Assembly: GCF_016899955.1 (NCBI RefSeq)
Contig: NZ_JACJJL010000016.1
Location: forward strand, 1 to 64,000
Source of the DNA: Marseilla massiliensis
GTDB taxonomy: Bacteria; Bacteroidota; Bacteroidia; Bacteroidales; Bacteroidaceae
Direction of reading: 5' to 3'
DNA: 64,000 nucleotides
Shown here in pieces: positions 1 to 12,552 of this stretch. Each line of letters begins with the position of its first letter. The stretch's first letter is position 1. Below the pieces are notes generated by a model. The model did no database searches and had not been told where the DNA came from. It saw only the letters and a program-made list of their open reading frames with translations. The translations under genes and the position numbers were made by a program.

Positions 1-304
1 CGTCTCTTGCCAAGAGAAACACAACAACAGTTGGCATCCGGCTCTCCGGCAGCCACGGCAAGGCATGAAAAACCAAAATGAACAAGATGGCGACACAGGC
101 CCACCCTCTGCCTGCCGCGAGCCATTCCGCCATGAGGCAGCCACCACACACAATTGCCACCGCTGCTTCTGCAACAATCAGCCTGCACTTGCCGCATGCC
201 ATGGCAAGCGTGCACCAAGCGTCCGAAAGCGCACTGCCCTCACGGCGGCAAGGCGCACTGATGAAACCCGCCGGCCACAACCCACGAGCAATGATGAAGA
301 TAGA
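1..304. other. gap with no supported gene
   Basis: I see no convincing gene in this stretch before the yggS terminator. Open frames on both strands lack family resemblance and have low-complexity composition typical of GC-rich intergenic DNA. A gene could continue from beyond the left edge, but no frame open at base 1 looks like protein. Confidence 0.4.
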
Positions 305-348
305 AAAAGACAATGGTGTGCATCGACCGAAATCAATGCACACCATTG
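305..348 (-). terminator. intrinsic terminator after yggS
   Basis: A perfect 13-bp inverted repeat (311-323 with 336-348, 12-nt loop) is followed on the minus strand by a run of five T at 305-309. It lies 55 bases past the yggS stop and should end the DUF4494-yggS transcript. Confidence 0.75.
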
Positions 349-402
349 CAAACCGAGCCCCGCCCCGACGACACAACGGCGAGGGGGCCGCGGCAAACAC
401 AG

Positions 403-1077
403 TCAGTAGACCCGCGGGCCGAAAATGGTGGTCCCGACGCGCACCATGGTGCTCCGGCACTCAACGGCAATGTGGTAATCATGGCTCATGCCCCACGACC
501 GCTCGCAGAAAGCGTCGTCCGACGGGAAATAAGCCTGCTTCACCTCGTCGAAGAAGTCGGCTGCCTTGGTGAACTCGTCGCGCAGCTGACGCTCGTCGTC
601 AACAAACGAGGCCATCATCATCAGGCCGCATATCCGCACATTGGCCAGCCCGCGCCATTCGCCGTCGGCCAGCAAGCTGCGGCAGGCATCGAGCGTAAGG
701 CCATACTTGGTGGCCTCTTCGGCTATGTGAAGCTCGAGCAACACGTCGATGACGCGGCCGCAACGGGCTGCCTGCTTGTTGATTTCCTTAAGCAGCTTGA
801 GCGAGTCGACCGACTCGACCATAGATATGTACGGAGCGATATACTTCACCTTGTTAGTCTGCAAGTGGCCGATGAAATGCCAGCAGATGTCTTTCGGCAG
901 CGCCTCATACTTCCTGGCGAGCTCCTGCTCGTGGCTCTCGCCGAAGATGCGCTGCCCCTCGGCGTAAGCCGCCTCGATATAGTCAGCAGGGTGAAACTTG
1001 CTGATGGCCACCAGCCTGACTCCCTCGGGCAGGCTGTCTCTCACCTCGCGCAGGTGTCGCTTCACGTCGTAGTCCAT
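403..1077 (-). CDS. yggS: YggS/PROSC-family PLP homeostasis protein
   Basis: The gene encodes a 224-residue cytoplasmic PLP-binding protein of the YggS (PLPBP) family, which buffers pyridoxal phosphate and has no known catalytic turnover. The PLP lysine is Lys27 in AISKFHP. The family signatures IGHLQTNK and, near the C-terminus, WGMSHDY are present; the end VGTTIFGPR is also typical. I chose the ATG at 1077 because it directly follows the stop of the upstream gene (TGA at 1081-1079). ATGs further upstream at 1092 and 1137 lie inside the DUF4494 gene. It is probably translated from the same mRNA as that gene. Confidence 0.93.
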   Translation of the reverse strand: MDYDVKRHLREVRDSLPEGVRLVAISKFHPADYIEAAYAEGQRIFGESHEQELARKYEALPKDICWHFIGHLQTNKVKYIAPYISMVESVDSLKLLKEINKQAARCGRVIDVLLELHIAEEATKYGLTLDACRSLLADGEWRGLANVRICGLMMMASFVDDERQLRDEFTKAADFFDEVKQAYFPSDDAFCERSWGMSHDYHIAVECRSTMVRVGTTIFGPRVY

Positions 1078-1078
1078 G

Positions 1079-1561
1079 TCACTGCTGCTCATATTCCGGC
1101 TTGTCGTCGGCCTCTTTCTTCTTATACTCAAACACATCCATCAGCTGCGTCTCGGCAACCGAAGCTATGACATAGTCAATCATGGTGCCCCCCATGACCT
1201 CGTCTATATTGCGCACGGCAGCGTTGAGCGTGCCCGCGTTGACCAGATAGTTTACGTTTGAGCGCTTTTCCTTGTCGGTCTTCTCGTCGATAGTGATAAA
1301 CTGCAGCTTCGTCTTATACCATCGGTCGGCCGAATCGTCGTCGCTGAAGAATATCTCCTTGTATGCCGCCTTCTTTATGTCGGCCACCTCAAACTCGCCG
1401 CTTATGTAAGCCGACATCTCTTCCATGATGCGCTGCTCGGCCTCGGTGAAGCTCAGCGCGTCTACGGTATAGGTCTCTGTCACTTTCTTCTGCATTCCGT
1501 CCTCCATGGTCTTTTCGTAACGGATCTTGCACTCAAACCATTCTGCTGTTCTACTTCTCAT
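1079..1561 (-). CDS. DUF4494 domain protein
   Basis: The gene encodes a 160-residue protein that matches the DUF4494 family as I know it from Bacteroidales, where it is usually next to yggS as here. Visible features are an N-terminal RTAEWFECKIRYEK segment, a conserved EAEQRIMEEM helix, and a charged C-terminal tail rich in Lys and Glu (KKKEADDKPEYEQQ). There is no signal peptide or membrane segment, so it is likely cytoplasmic. Function is unknown. The stop is nearly fused to the yggS start, which suggests translational coupling and perhaps a role linked to PLP balance, but that is inference from position only. Confidence 0.85.
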   Translation of the reverse strand: MRSRTAEWFECKIRYEKTMEDGMQKKVTETYTVDALSFTEAEQRIMEEMSAYISGEFEVADIKKAAYKEIFFSDDDSADRWYKTKLQFITIDEKTDKEKRSNVNYLVNAGTLNAAVRNIDEVMGGTMIDYVIASVAETQLMDVFEYKKKEADDKPEYEQQ

Positions 1562-1636
1562 ATATATATTTGTAAATCAATGTCTTGTCAAGGGCCAACT
1601 GGCGCGCTAACGCAACCCGAAAGCCGTAACGGCTTA

Positions 1637-1644
1637 CAAAAGTA
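1637..1644 (-). promoter_or_regulatory. -7 promoter element for DUF4494-yggS
   Basis: The minus strand reads TACTTTTG, a match to the Bacteroidetes -7 consensus TAnnTTTG, about 75 bases upstream of the DUF4494 start. Confidence 0.6.
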
Positions 1645-2259
1645 ACGCATTTAATCGAAAGCAGGGCATGGAGCGGGGAAAAATATGTTAAGGCGCAGTT
1701 CTATATTCCATGCCGGACGGACTGAGGCTGCCATGGCCACGAGGCGCCAAGCCACAGCAAGCCCGACACTCATTATCTTAATGCACACAGGCAACCGGGC
1801 ATTGCCACTATAGGCGCCGACGCCTTGCATGACGCCCGTTTCGCCAAGGCCGGCGGCACAAGCCCGCCCCACTGATGCCAACCGACGCCCCGAACATCAT
1901 AGGCCCGCGGCAACCTCTGCCGCCACGCCACACAAGGCTCTTCGCCCCGGGGCGCAAAGTAGCTGAGTGCCAGCGGGTTGCCCACACAGGCCGTTCGGCA
2001 GCACGAAACGGGTCGTTCGGCATTGCAAAACGGCCCGTATGACGCTGCAAAACGGCCCGTACGACAGAGGCGCCGCCGGCAGTCCGCTGCGCCACACATA
2101 TGGGCGACATGGGCTGACAAGCGCCCACAGCCCGCCCAAGGGGCTGCTGCGCCACCGGCCGGCAGCCGCCGGGCCGGGGCAAAGGCACCGCCGCAAGGCA
2201 AGCTAACTATTTTTATCATTTTGTCCGAAGAAAGTTTTTATTATTCCAATTAATAATAT
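1645..2259. other. 615-bp divergent intergenic gap
   Basis: This GC-rich gap separates two divergent promoters. Apart from the 22-bp repeat array at 1981-2068 I see no gene: the open frames here run through the repeats and resemble no family. A unit-like stretch around 1828-1849 (with CGCCCGTTTCGCC) may be a decayed repeat copy. Confidence 0.6.
1981..2068. repeat. 22-bp dyad repeat array A (4 units)
   Basis: Four consecutive 22-bp units start at 1981, 2003, 2025 and 2047. The last two share GCAAAACGGCCCGTA; the first two are degenerate. Each unit has an imperfect dyad centred on CGGSCCG. It belongs to the interspersed family described in the findings. Confidence 0.8.
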
Positions 2260-2267
2260 TACCTTTG
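2260..2267 (+). promoter_or_regulatory. -7 promoter element for aminotransferase
   Basis: TACCTTTG matches TAnnTTTG; a T-run at 2235-2239 sits about 20 nt upstream, where TTTG is expected. The aminotransferase start codon is about 37 bases downstream. Confidence 0.65.
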
Positions 2268-2303
2268 CATTTAGTTTCTATTTCACAAGAAAGGACAAAC
2301 AAA

Positions 2304-3512
2304 ATGCCTGACATTTCAATCCGAGGGCTCGAGATGCCCGAGTCGCCCATCAGGAAGCTGGCGCCTCTGGCAGCACAAGCCAAGAGCCGCGGCATCAAGG
2401 TATACCACCTTAACATAGGCCAGCCCGACCTGCCCACGCCGCAAGTGGGGCTCGATGCGCTGAAGCATATCGACAGAGACATATTGGAGTACTCGCCGTC
2501 GCAAGGCTACCTGAGCTACCGCCAGAAGCTGGTGGGATACTACAAGAAGTACAACATCAACGTGAGCCCCGACGACATAATCATCACTTCGGGGGGCAGC
2601 GAGGCTGTGCTCTTCGCGTTCATGTCGTGCCTCAACCCGGGCGACGAGATAATAGTGCCCGAGCCCGCCTATGCCAACTACATGGCATTCGCCATCTCGG
2701 CAGGGGCAAGGATACGCACCATCGCCACCACGATAGAAGAAGGTTTCTCGCTGCCAAAGGTCGAGAAGTTTGAAGAACTGATAAACGACCGCACGCGGGC
2801 CATAATGATTTGCAACCCGAACAACCCTACGGGCTACCTCTATACGCGCCGCGAGATGAACCAGATACGCGACTTGGTGAAGAAATACGACCTATACCTG
2901 TTTTCCGACGAGGTTTACCGCGAATACATTTACACCGGCTCGCCCTACATAAGCGCATGCCATCTGGAAGGCATCGAGAACAACGTGATTCTAATCGACT
3001 CAGTGTCGAAGCGCTATTCTGAATGCGGCATACGCATAGGGGCGCTCATAACAAAGAACGAGGCCGTAAGGCGCGCGGTGATGAAGTTCTGCCAGGCACG
3101 CCTGTCGCCGCCGCTCATTGGCCAGATAGTGGCCGAAGCATCGCTCGACGCGCCCGAAGAATACTACCGCAACGTCTACGACGAGTATGTAGAGAGGCGC
3201 AAGTGCCTTATCGACGGGCTCAACCGCATACCGGGGGTTTACTCGCCCATACCCATGGGCGCATTCTACACTGTGGCCAAGCTGCCAGTAGACGACAGCG
3301 AGAAATTCTGCCGATGGTGCCTCACCGACTTCAACTATGAGGGCGAGACGGTGATGATGGCCCCGGCGAGCGGGTTCTACACCACACCCGGAGCCGGCAT
3401 AAACCAGGTGAGGATAGCCTACGTGCTGAAGAAAGACGACCTGACACGGGCGCTCACCGTGCTGAGAAAAGCCCTCGAAGCCTACCCCGGACGGGAGGAT
3501 AAAGAACTATAA
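2304..3512 (+). CDS. class I/II PLP-dependent aminotransferase
   Basis: The gene encodes a 402-residue cytoplasmic aminotransferase of fold type I. The cofactor lysine lies in SVSKRYSECGIRIG, matching the SxSKxxxxxGxRxG signature; SDEVYREYIY supplies the PLP-binding Asp/Tyr, and NPNNPTG is the usual substrate/PLP loop. The length is normal for aspartate/aromatic/alanine-type enzymes, but the amino acid substrate cannot be read from the sequence. The start at 2304 (MPDISIRG) is preferred to the ATG at 2265, because the latter lies within the promoter region and AGAAAGGA precedes 2304. The next gene, a permease, starts 14 bases after the stop, so the two may be cotranscribed. Confidence 0.9.
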   Translation: MPDISIRGLEMPESPIRKLAPLAAQAKSRGIKVYHLNIGQPDLPTPQVGLDALKHIDRDILEYSPSQGYLSYRQKLVGYYKKYNINVSPDDIIITSGGSEAVLFAFMSCLNPGDEIIVPEPAYANYMAFAISAGARIRTIATTIEEGFSLPKVEKFEELINDRTRAIMICNPNNPTGYLYTRREMNQIRDLVKKYDLYLFSDEVYREYIYTGSPYISACHLEGIENNVILIDSVSKRYSECGIRIGALITKNEAVRRAVMKFCQARLSPPLIGQIVAEASLDAPEEYYRNVYDEYVERRKCLIDGLNRIPGVYSPIPMGAFYTVAKLPVDDSEKFCRWCLTDFNYEGETVMMAPASGFYTTPGAGINQVRIAYVLKKDDLTRALTVLRKALEAYPGREDKEL

Positions 3513-3526
3513 AACAAATCTGTGAC

Positions 3527-4789
3527 ATGACACTGGGAAAGCTGAACCTGCCGCTGTTCTTGGCAAGGAGGATTTACAAAGACAAAGGCGACAAGTATAA
3601 GGTGAGCCGGCCGGCCATCCGCATAGCCACCATCGGGGTGGCCATAGGACTGGCCGTGATGGTGGTGACGGTGTCGGTGGTGCTGGGTTTCAAGCACACC
3701 ATACGCGACAAGGTGGTTGGCTTCGGCAGCCACATACAGGTGGAGAACTTCCTCGCGCTGCAAAGCACCGACCCCTACCCCATCTGCGTGGACGACAGCC
3801 TGATGCGGGTGCTGCGGTCAACCGATGGCGTGAAGCACGTTGAACGCTTCGCGCTGACGCAGGGCATACTGAAAACCGACAGCGACTTTCTCGGCATGAC
3901 GTTCAAGGGCGTGGGCCCCGAATACGACTTCACGTTCATAAGGCAAAACCTCGTGGCTGGCGACATACCTGAGTTCAGCGACCAAAGCAGCCACTACAAG
4001 CTGCTCGTGTCGCAGATGACGGCCGACAAGCTGAAGCTCGCCGTGGGCGACAAGGTGTATGCCTACTTCATCAGCAACAACGACGTGAGGGCCAGGCGAT
4101 TTACCGTCAGCGGCATATACCAGACCAACCTCACGCTGTTCGACCAGAGCCTGTGCTTCACCGACCTTTATACGGCGGTCAGGCTCAACAACTGGCTCGA
4201 CGGCCAATGCACAGGGGCAGAAATCACAGTGGCCGACTTCGGCAGGCTCGAAGAGACGGCGGCAAACGTGGTTGAGCGCGTAAACAGGACGCCCGACAAG
4301 TATGGCGACATACTGACATCGCAGACAATAGACGAGGCTTACCCGCAGATTTTCTCCTGGCTCGACCTGCTCGACATCAACGTGTGGATAATACTGGCAC
4401 TCATGGTTTGCGTTGCCGGATTCACGATGATATCTGGACTGCTCATCATCATACTCGAACGCACGCAAATGATTGGCACGCTCAAGGCCCTCGGGGCGCG
4501 CAACAGCACAGTGAGGCACACGTTCCTGTGGTTTGCCGCGTTCATAATAGGGCGCGGACTGCTGTTCGGCAACATCATAGGCATAGGCATTGTGCTGCTT
4601 CAGGAATACACCGGGGTGGTTAGCCTCGACCCGACCTCATATTACGTGAGCACGGCACCGATGGAGCTAAACGTGCCATTCATCGTGCTTCTCAACGTGG
4701 CGACACTGCTCATCAGCCTGTTCGTGCTTATAGCACCAAGCTACCTGATATCGCATATCCACCCCGCCAAATCCATGAGGTACGAGTAA
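3527..4789 (+). CDS. LolC/LolE-type ABC transporter permease (FtsX superfamily)
   Basis: The gene encodes a 420-residue inner-membrane permease. It has a cytoplasmic N-terminus beginning with the FLARRIYKDK type of motif, one transmembrane helix at about residues 35-57, a large periplasmic MacB-PCD-like domain, then three helices in the last 150 residues, ending with the HPAKSMRYE signature common in LolC/LolE proteins. Such permeases extract outer-membrane lipoproteins together with a LolD ATPase. No ATPase gene is adjacent, which is usual in Bacteroidetes. It follows the aminotransferase by 14 bases. Lipoprotein release is the best guess; another MacB-type export role is possible. Confidence 0.85.
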   Translation: MTLGKLNLPLFLARRIYKDKGDKYKVSRPAIRIATIGVAIGLAVMVVTVSVVLGFKHTIRDKVVGFGSHIQVENFLALQSTDPYPICVDDSLMRVLRSTDGVKHVERFALTQGILKTDSDFLGMTFKGVGPEYDFTFIRQNLVAGDIPEFSDQSSHYKLLVSQMTADKLKLAVGDKVYAYFISNNDVRARRFTVSGIYQTNLTLFDQSLCFTDLYTAVRLNNWLDGQCTGAEITVADFGRLEETAANVVERVNRTPDKYGDILTSQTIDEAYPQIFSWLDLLDINVWIILALMVCVAGFTMISGLLIIILERTQMIGTLKALGARNSTVRHTFLWFAAFIIGRGLLFGNIIGIGIVLLQEYTGVVSLDPTSYYVSTAPMELNVPFIVLLNVATLLISLFVLIAPSYLISHIHPAKSMRYE

Positions 4790-4806
4790 ATAAGTGCACA
4801 GTTTAT

Positions 4807-4837
4807 TTTGAGATGTGCAGGAAATGCCTTACCTTTG
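4807..4837 (+). promoter_or_regulatory. complete -33/-7 promoter for acyl-CoA ligase pair
   Basis: TTTG at 4807-4810 and TACCTTTG at 4830-4837 are separated by 19 nt, the canonical Bacteroidetes spacing. The start codon lies 23 bases after the -7 element, giving a short leader. Confidence 0.8.
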
Positions 4838-4860
4838 CACAAAATAATTTCTTTTGTGCA

Positions 4861-6531
4861 ATGAAAACATTCCAAAGCTTCAATTCATATATTGAGAAAA
4901 GCATTGTAGACAACTGGTATAAAGATGCCCTTACCGACTATAAGGGCATCACACTTCAGTACCACGACGTGGCCCGCAAGATAGAAAAGCTGCACATCCT
5001 CTTTGAAAACAGCGGGGTGAAACGCGGCGACAAGATTGCCATCTGCGGGCGAAACAGCGCCAACTGGGCCGTCGCCTTCTTCGCAACGCTGACTTACGGC
5101 GCCGTGGCCGTGCCCATCGTGCATGAATTCAACGCCGAACAGATACACAACATAGTCAATCACAGCGAATCGAAACTGATGTTTGTCGGCGACGTAGTGG
5201 CCAAGACAATCACTCCCAAGGAGATGCCTGCACTCGAAGGCATCATCAACATACCCGACTATTCGCTCATGGAGTCGCGCTCCGAGCAGCTCACGTTTGC
5301 CCGCGAGCACCTTAACGAACTGTTCGGAAAGAAATATCCCAACGCTTTCAGGGCCAAACACATCAATTACCACCACGACAGCGCCGAAGAACTGGCACTG
5401 ATCAACTACACCAGCGGCACCACCGGATTCTCCAAGGGGGTGATGCTTCCATACAGAGCGCTGTGGGGCAACCTCGACTTCTGCCTCGACGCAATAGGCA
5501 GCCACGTGGCTCCCGGCTCGCGCACACTTAGCATCCTGCCAATGGCACACATGTACGGAATGGCTGTCGAGTTCATCTTCCCATTCTGCCACGGCTGCCA
5601 TCTATTCTTCCTCACAAGGCTTCCGTCGCCCGCCATCATTGCCCAGGCTTTCGCAGACATAAAGCCGGCCATCGTCATATCCGTGCCGCTGATCATCGAC
5701 AAGATTATACGCAAGGCCATATTCCCCAAAGTACAGAACAACAAGATGAGGCTTCTGCTCAACATGCCGGTAATAAGCAAGAAGGTGAAGCAGAAGATTT
5801 GCGAGCAGGTGCTGGGCGTATTCGGAGGCAACGCATACGAAGTGGTGGTCGGAGGAGCCGCGCTCAACCAGGAAATAGAGTCGTTCCTGACAAGCATCGA
5901 TTTCCCCATCACTACGGGATACGGCGCTACCGAATGCGCACCGCTGATCACGTTCAGCGACCACAACGACTTCGCGCCGGGCAGCTGCGGCACGCCCGTG
6001 GCACACATGGAGGTGAAAATAGACAGCCCCGACCCTGAAAACGTGCCGGGCGAAATCATCACCAGGGGCACAAACGTGATGCTGGGATACTACAAGAACG
6101 AAGAGGCCACACGCGAGGCGCTCGACAAAGACGGATGGTATCACACCGGCGACCTGGCCACGATGAGCAAAGACGGGCACGTATTCATCCGCGGACGCAT
6201 AAAGAACATGCTGCTTGGCGCCAACGGACAGAACGTTTACCCCGAAGAAATAGAAGACAAGCTCAACTCGATGACCATGGTCAACGAGAGCCTCGTGCTG
6301 CAACAGGGCGACAAACTGTTCGCACTGGTCTACCCCAACATGGAAGAGGCCCACTCAATGGGCTTCAACAACGAAGACCTGGAAAGCATAATGGAGCAAA
6401 ACAGGCAGGAACTCAATGCCATAATGCCCGCTTATTGCAAGCTCTCTGCAATCAGGCTGCACCCTGAAGAGTTTGAGAAAACACCCAAGAAGAGCATAAA
6501 GCGGTATCTATACAAGGACATAGAATTGTGA
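4861..6531 (+). CDS. AMP-binding long-chain acyl-CoA ligase, copy 1
   Basis: The gene encodes a 556-residue adenylate-forming enzyme expected to activate fatty acids to acyl-CoA through an acyl-AMP intermediate. The ATP-binding loop NYTSGTTGFSKGVM lies at about residues 182-195, GYGATECAP and the YHTGDL aspartate are present, and the catalytic C-terminal lysine motif is KTPKKSIKRYLYK. The ATG at 4861 is used because upstream ATGs overlap the promoter. The enzyme is clearly similar over its whole length to the next gene, which starts 15 bases after its stop, so this is a tandem duplication in one operon. Substrate chain length is not readable. Confidence 0.92.
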   Translation: MKTFQSFNSYIEKSIVDNWYKDALTDYKGITLQYHDVARKIEKLHILFENSGVKRGDKIAICGRNSANWAVAFFATLTYGAVAVPIVHEFNAEQIHNIVNHSESKLMFVGDVVAKTITPKEMPALEGIINIPDYSLMESRSEQLTFAREHLNELFGKKYPNAFRAKHINYHHDSAEELALINYTSGTTGFSKGVMLPYRALWGNLDFCLDAIGSHVAPGSRTLSILPMAHMYGMAVEFIFPFCHGCHLFFLTRLPSPAIIAQAFADIKPAIVISVPLIIDKIIRKAIFPKVQNNKMRLLLNMPVISKKVKQKICEQVLGVFGGNAYEVVVGGAALNQEIESFLTSIDFPITTGYGATECAPLITFSDHNDFAPGSCGTPVAHMEVKIDSPDPENVPGEIITRGTNVMLGYYKNEEATREALDKDGWYHTGDLATMSKDGHVFIRGRIKNMLLGANGQNVYPEEIEDKLNSMTMVNESLVLQQGDKLFALVYPNMEEAHSMGFNNEDLESIMEQNRQELNAIMPAYCKLSAIRLHPEEFEKTPKKSIKRYLYKDIEL

Positions 6532-6546
6532 CAAACCTAAGCACAA

Positions 6547-8208
6547 ATGGAACAAGCACAGAACTTCAACGCAATCATAGAGAAAGCCATAGTCGACAAC
6601 TGGGACCTCGATGCACTCACAGACTATAAGGGTGTGACACTGCAATTCCACGACGTGGCACGCAAGATAGAAAAGCTGCACATACTGTTTGAGAACGGCG
6701 GCGTGGCCAAAGGCGACAAGATAGCCCTCTGCGGGCGCAACTGCTCGCACTGGGCAGTGGCTTTCCTTGCAACGCTGACCTACGGGGCAGTGGCCGTGCC
6801 CATCCTTCATGAGTTCACGGCAGAGCAAATCCACAACATCGTAAACCACAGTGAAGCCAAGTTTCTGTTCGTTGGCGATGTGGTGGCAACCGTCATCGAC
6901 GAGGCCAAAATGCCCATGCTGGAAGGCATCATCAACATACCCGACTATTCACTGGCAGTGTCGAGGACAGAGAAACTGACGTATGCGCGCGAGCACCTCA
7001 ACGAGATGTTCGGCAAGAAATACCCGAAATACTTCCGGAAAAACCACGTTAGCTACTACCGCGAGAAGGATGGCGAAGAGCTGGCGATGATAAATTACAC
7101 CAGCGGAACGACGGGATTCTCAAAGGGAGTGATGGTTCCCTACCGCGCGATATGGAGCAACTACGACTTCGCCGAGGCCGCATTGGGCGACATTGTGAAG
7201 CATGGCGACAACACAATAAGCATCCTGCCCATGGCACACATGTACGGCATGGCCTTCGAATTCCTCTTCGAGTTCCTTCACGGCTGCCATATCTACTACC
7301 TGACGAGGGTTCCCAGCCCGGCAATCATAGCCCAGGCGTTCACCGACATAAAGCCCGCCATCATCATCTCCGTACCCCTCATCATCGAGAAAATCATCCG
7401 CAAAAAGGTGTTCCCGAAGATTCAGAACAACAAGATGAGGCTTCTGCTCAACATGCCGGTAATAAACAAGAAGGTGTTGCAGAAGATTTGCGAGCATGTG
7501 ACGGATGCTTTCGGAGGCCGGTTCTACGAAATCATCATCGGCGGAGCTGCGCTCAACCAGGAAATAGAGTCGTTCCTGAAGCGCATCAACTTCCCGTATA
7601 CAGTGGGATATGGCTCGACAGAATGCGCGCCAATAATCTGTTACGCCGACTACAAGACATTCGCGCCGGGCAGTTGCGGGCGCGCCGCCTTGCACATGGA
7701 GGTGAAGATTGACAGCCCCGACCCCGAGAACGTGCCCGGAGAGATACTGGCAAGAGGAATGAACGTGATGCTCGGGTATTACAAAAACGAGGAAGCCACA
7801 CGCCAGACCATCGACAGCGAGGGCTGGTATCACACGGGCGACCTTGGCACAATGGACAGGCAAGGCAACGTCTACATAAAAGGCCGCTCCAAGAACATGC
7901 TGCTCGGCTCCAACGGACAGAACATATACCCGGAGGAAATAGAAGACAAGCTCAACTCAATGGCCATGGTTGTTGAAAGCATCGTGGTGCAGAGAGGCGA
8001 CAAGCTCGTAGGCCTTGTCTTCCCGGATTACGAAGAAGCCAAGGAGATGGGGCTCAACGGCGACGACCTGAAAGACGTGATGGAGGGCAACCGCACGGAA
8101 CTCAACCAGACGCTGCCGGCCTATGCCAAGATTGCGGAGATTGAATTGGTTGAGACCGAGTTTGAGAAGACGCCCAAAAAGAGCATCAAACGATTCTTGT
8201 ACAAATAA
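6547..8208 (+). CDS. AMP-binding long-chain acyl-CoA ligase, copy 2
   Basis: The gene encodes a 553-residue paralogue of the preceding gene with the same start (an NAIIEKAIVDNW-type segment), ATP loop NYTSGTTGFSKGVM at about residues 183-196, GYGSTECAP, YHTGDL, and the C-terminal KTPKKSIKRFLYK lysine. Both copies retain every core catalytic motif, so neither looks like a relic. Differences cluster in the middle acyl-binding region (for example TSIDFPITTG versus KRINFPYTVG), consistent with divided substrate ranges. It is the last gene of the operon and ends just before a strong hairpin. Confidence 0.92.
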   Translation: MEQAQNFNAIIEKAIVDNWDLDALTDYKGVTLQFHDVARKIEKLHILFENGGVAKGDKIALCGRNCSHWAVAFLATLTYGAVAVPILHEFTAEQIHNIVNHSEAKFLFVGDVVATVIDEAKMPMLEGIINIPDYSLAVSRTEKLTYAREHLNEMFGKKYPKYFRKNHVSYYREKDGEELAMINYTSGTTGFSKGVMVPYRAIWSNYDFAEAALGDIVKHGDNTISILPMAHMYGMAFEFLFEFLHGCHIYYLTRVPSPAIIAQAFTDIKPAIIISVPLIIEKIIRKKVFPKIQNNKMRLLLNMPVINKKVLQKICEHVTDAFGGRFYEIIIGGAALNQEIESFLKRINFPYTVGYGSTECAPIICYADYKTFAPGSCGRAALHMEVKIDSPDPENVPGEILARGMNVMLGYYKNEEATRQTIDSEGWYHTGDLGTMDRQGNVYIKGRSKNMLLGSNGQNIYPEEIEDKLNSMAMVVESIVVQRGDKLVGLVFPDYEEAKEMGLNGDDLKDVMEGNRTELNQTLPAYAKIAEIELVETEFEKTPKKSIKRFLYK

Positions 8209-8220
8209 GCACAAACACAA

Positions 8221-8255
8221 TACGGCGCCAATGATGCAATGTCATTGGCGCCGTA
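8221..8255. terminator. bidirectional hairpin between convergent genes
   Basis: A perfect 14-bp inverted repeat (8221-8234 with 8242-8255, 7-nt loop) lies between the acyl-CoA ligase and the convergent esterase gene, and can end transcription from both sides. Confidence 0.8.
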
Positions 8256-8265
8256 ATTGCTTGTG

Positions 8266-9288
8266 TCAGAAACGCAACACTATTGTCTTGAAATAGTCTT
8301 TCAGCACGCCCCCGTACCTATTTTGAGAGTCGCTGACAAGCAACAGCACCCGCTCGCCGCCGGCAAGGCGCGGTCCGAGGCACATGCCCTCATAGTTGGC
8401 AAGGTTGTACTTGAAAAGCGACAGGCGTGTCTTGAACTCCAGCAGCTTTGCCTTGGGCAACAGGCATCCCCGAAGGCTGTCGGCAGGACTGACCACAAAC
8501 AACTTGACATTGACCCAAGAGCTGAGCTTTGATGGCGATACGAAAAACTCGCGCTCCATCACCAGGAGCCTGCCATCGTCGAGAGCACACAGCTCACTGA
8601 CCCCCATTGCATAATCAGACGGCTTCCTGCCGACCTCGGGCACGTCCATCTCGTAGTAGAAAAACGGCCCCGGCTTCAGGCTGTCGTCGAAACACTGAAG
8701 GCGCAGGCGGTTGCGGACAGGGGCTTCATACCCCGCCTGCCGTCCGTCGCACGGCAGAGTGCTCTCCGTGGAAAGCCAAAACCTACGGGTCGAGGTATTG
8801 TATGTCAACGCCTCGATACCGTATCTCGACCCGGCCGTGGCATACACCTCGGGCAACGCCAGCTGCTGTCCGGTCAGCAGTCCGGCCGAATCGTATTCCA
8901 ACACCCTGTTGTCTTTCTCGCCACTGACATACACCCTGCCGCGTCGGGGCTCATAGGCTATGCCCTCCTGGTCGCGGTTGGGCGTGCCGGAGGAGCGGAA
9001 GCCCTTGTTGCTTACGCCCCTCACCTTACCGCTGACCGAATCGATGTCGATGTCGAACACATAGAAGCCGTCGCCCGCCGACTTGTCGCTCACCACGGCA
9101 TAACGGCTGCCTCCGAGCCATGCCACGCCGCTGTAGTTGCCTGCCGGCACCGACGAGCCAAACGACCGCTGCCTGTTGACCCTTACGACTTCGATGCCGG
9201 CTGAGCCACTGTCGGGTGACTCAGCCGACTCGACGCTTGCGGGCAACAGCGCCAATGCTGCGATTGGAAGATGCGCCATACTGCCCAT
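8266..9288 (-). CDS. phytase-like esterase domain protein (PF13449 type)
   Basis: The gene encodes a 340-residue protein that fits the 'esterase-like activity of phytase' family. The repeated beta-strand pattern includes SGVAWLGGSRYAVVSDK, an early NRDQEGIAYEPRRGRVYVSGE segment and a late FEVxPSKL-like region. The N-terminus (residues 4-20) is hydrophobic and ends in an Ala/Ser-rich stretch, suggesting export, although it lacks the usual basic residues before the hydrophobic core. The start lies 6 bases after the beta-galactosidase stop, so it is probably the second gene of that operon. The substrate, perhaps a phosphate ester, is not known. Confidence 0.78.
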   Translation of the reverse strand: MGSMAHLPIAALALLPASVESAESPDSGSAGIEVVRVNRQRSFGSSVPAGNYSGVAWLGGSRYAVVSDKSAGDGFYVFDIDIDSVSGKVRGVSNKGFRSSGTPNRDQEGIAYEPRRGRVYVSGEKDNRVLEYDSAGLLTGQQLALPEVYATAGSRYGIEALTYNTSTRRFWLSTESTLPCDGRQAGYEAPVRNRLRLQCFDDSLKPGPFFYYEMDVPEVGRKPSDYAMGVSELCALDDGRLLVMEREFFVSPSKLSSWVNVKLFVVSPADSLRGCLLPKAKLLEFKTRLSLFKYNLANYEGMCLGPRLAGGERVLLLVSDSQNRYGGVLKDYFKTIVLRF

Positions 9289-9294
9289 GGGACA

Positions 9295-12552
<3,258 letters not shown>

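Noticed and set aside
313-1170. 285-codon plus-strand frame opposite yggS
   Set aside because: Antisense shadow of yggS and of the end of the DUF4494 gene.
1981-2068. CRISPR array
   Set aside because: The units are directly adjacent without unique spacers, the repeats are degenerate, and no cas gene is near.
1773-2219. Minus-strand frames through array A
   Set aside because: They read through the 22-bp repeats, have repetitive Asn-Gly-Pro-type composition, no promoter and no family resemblance.
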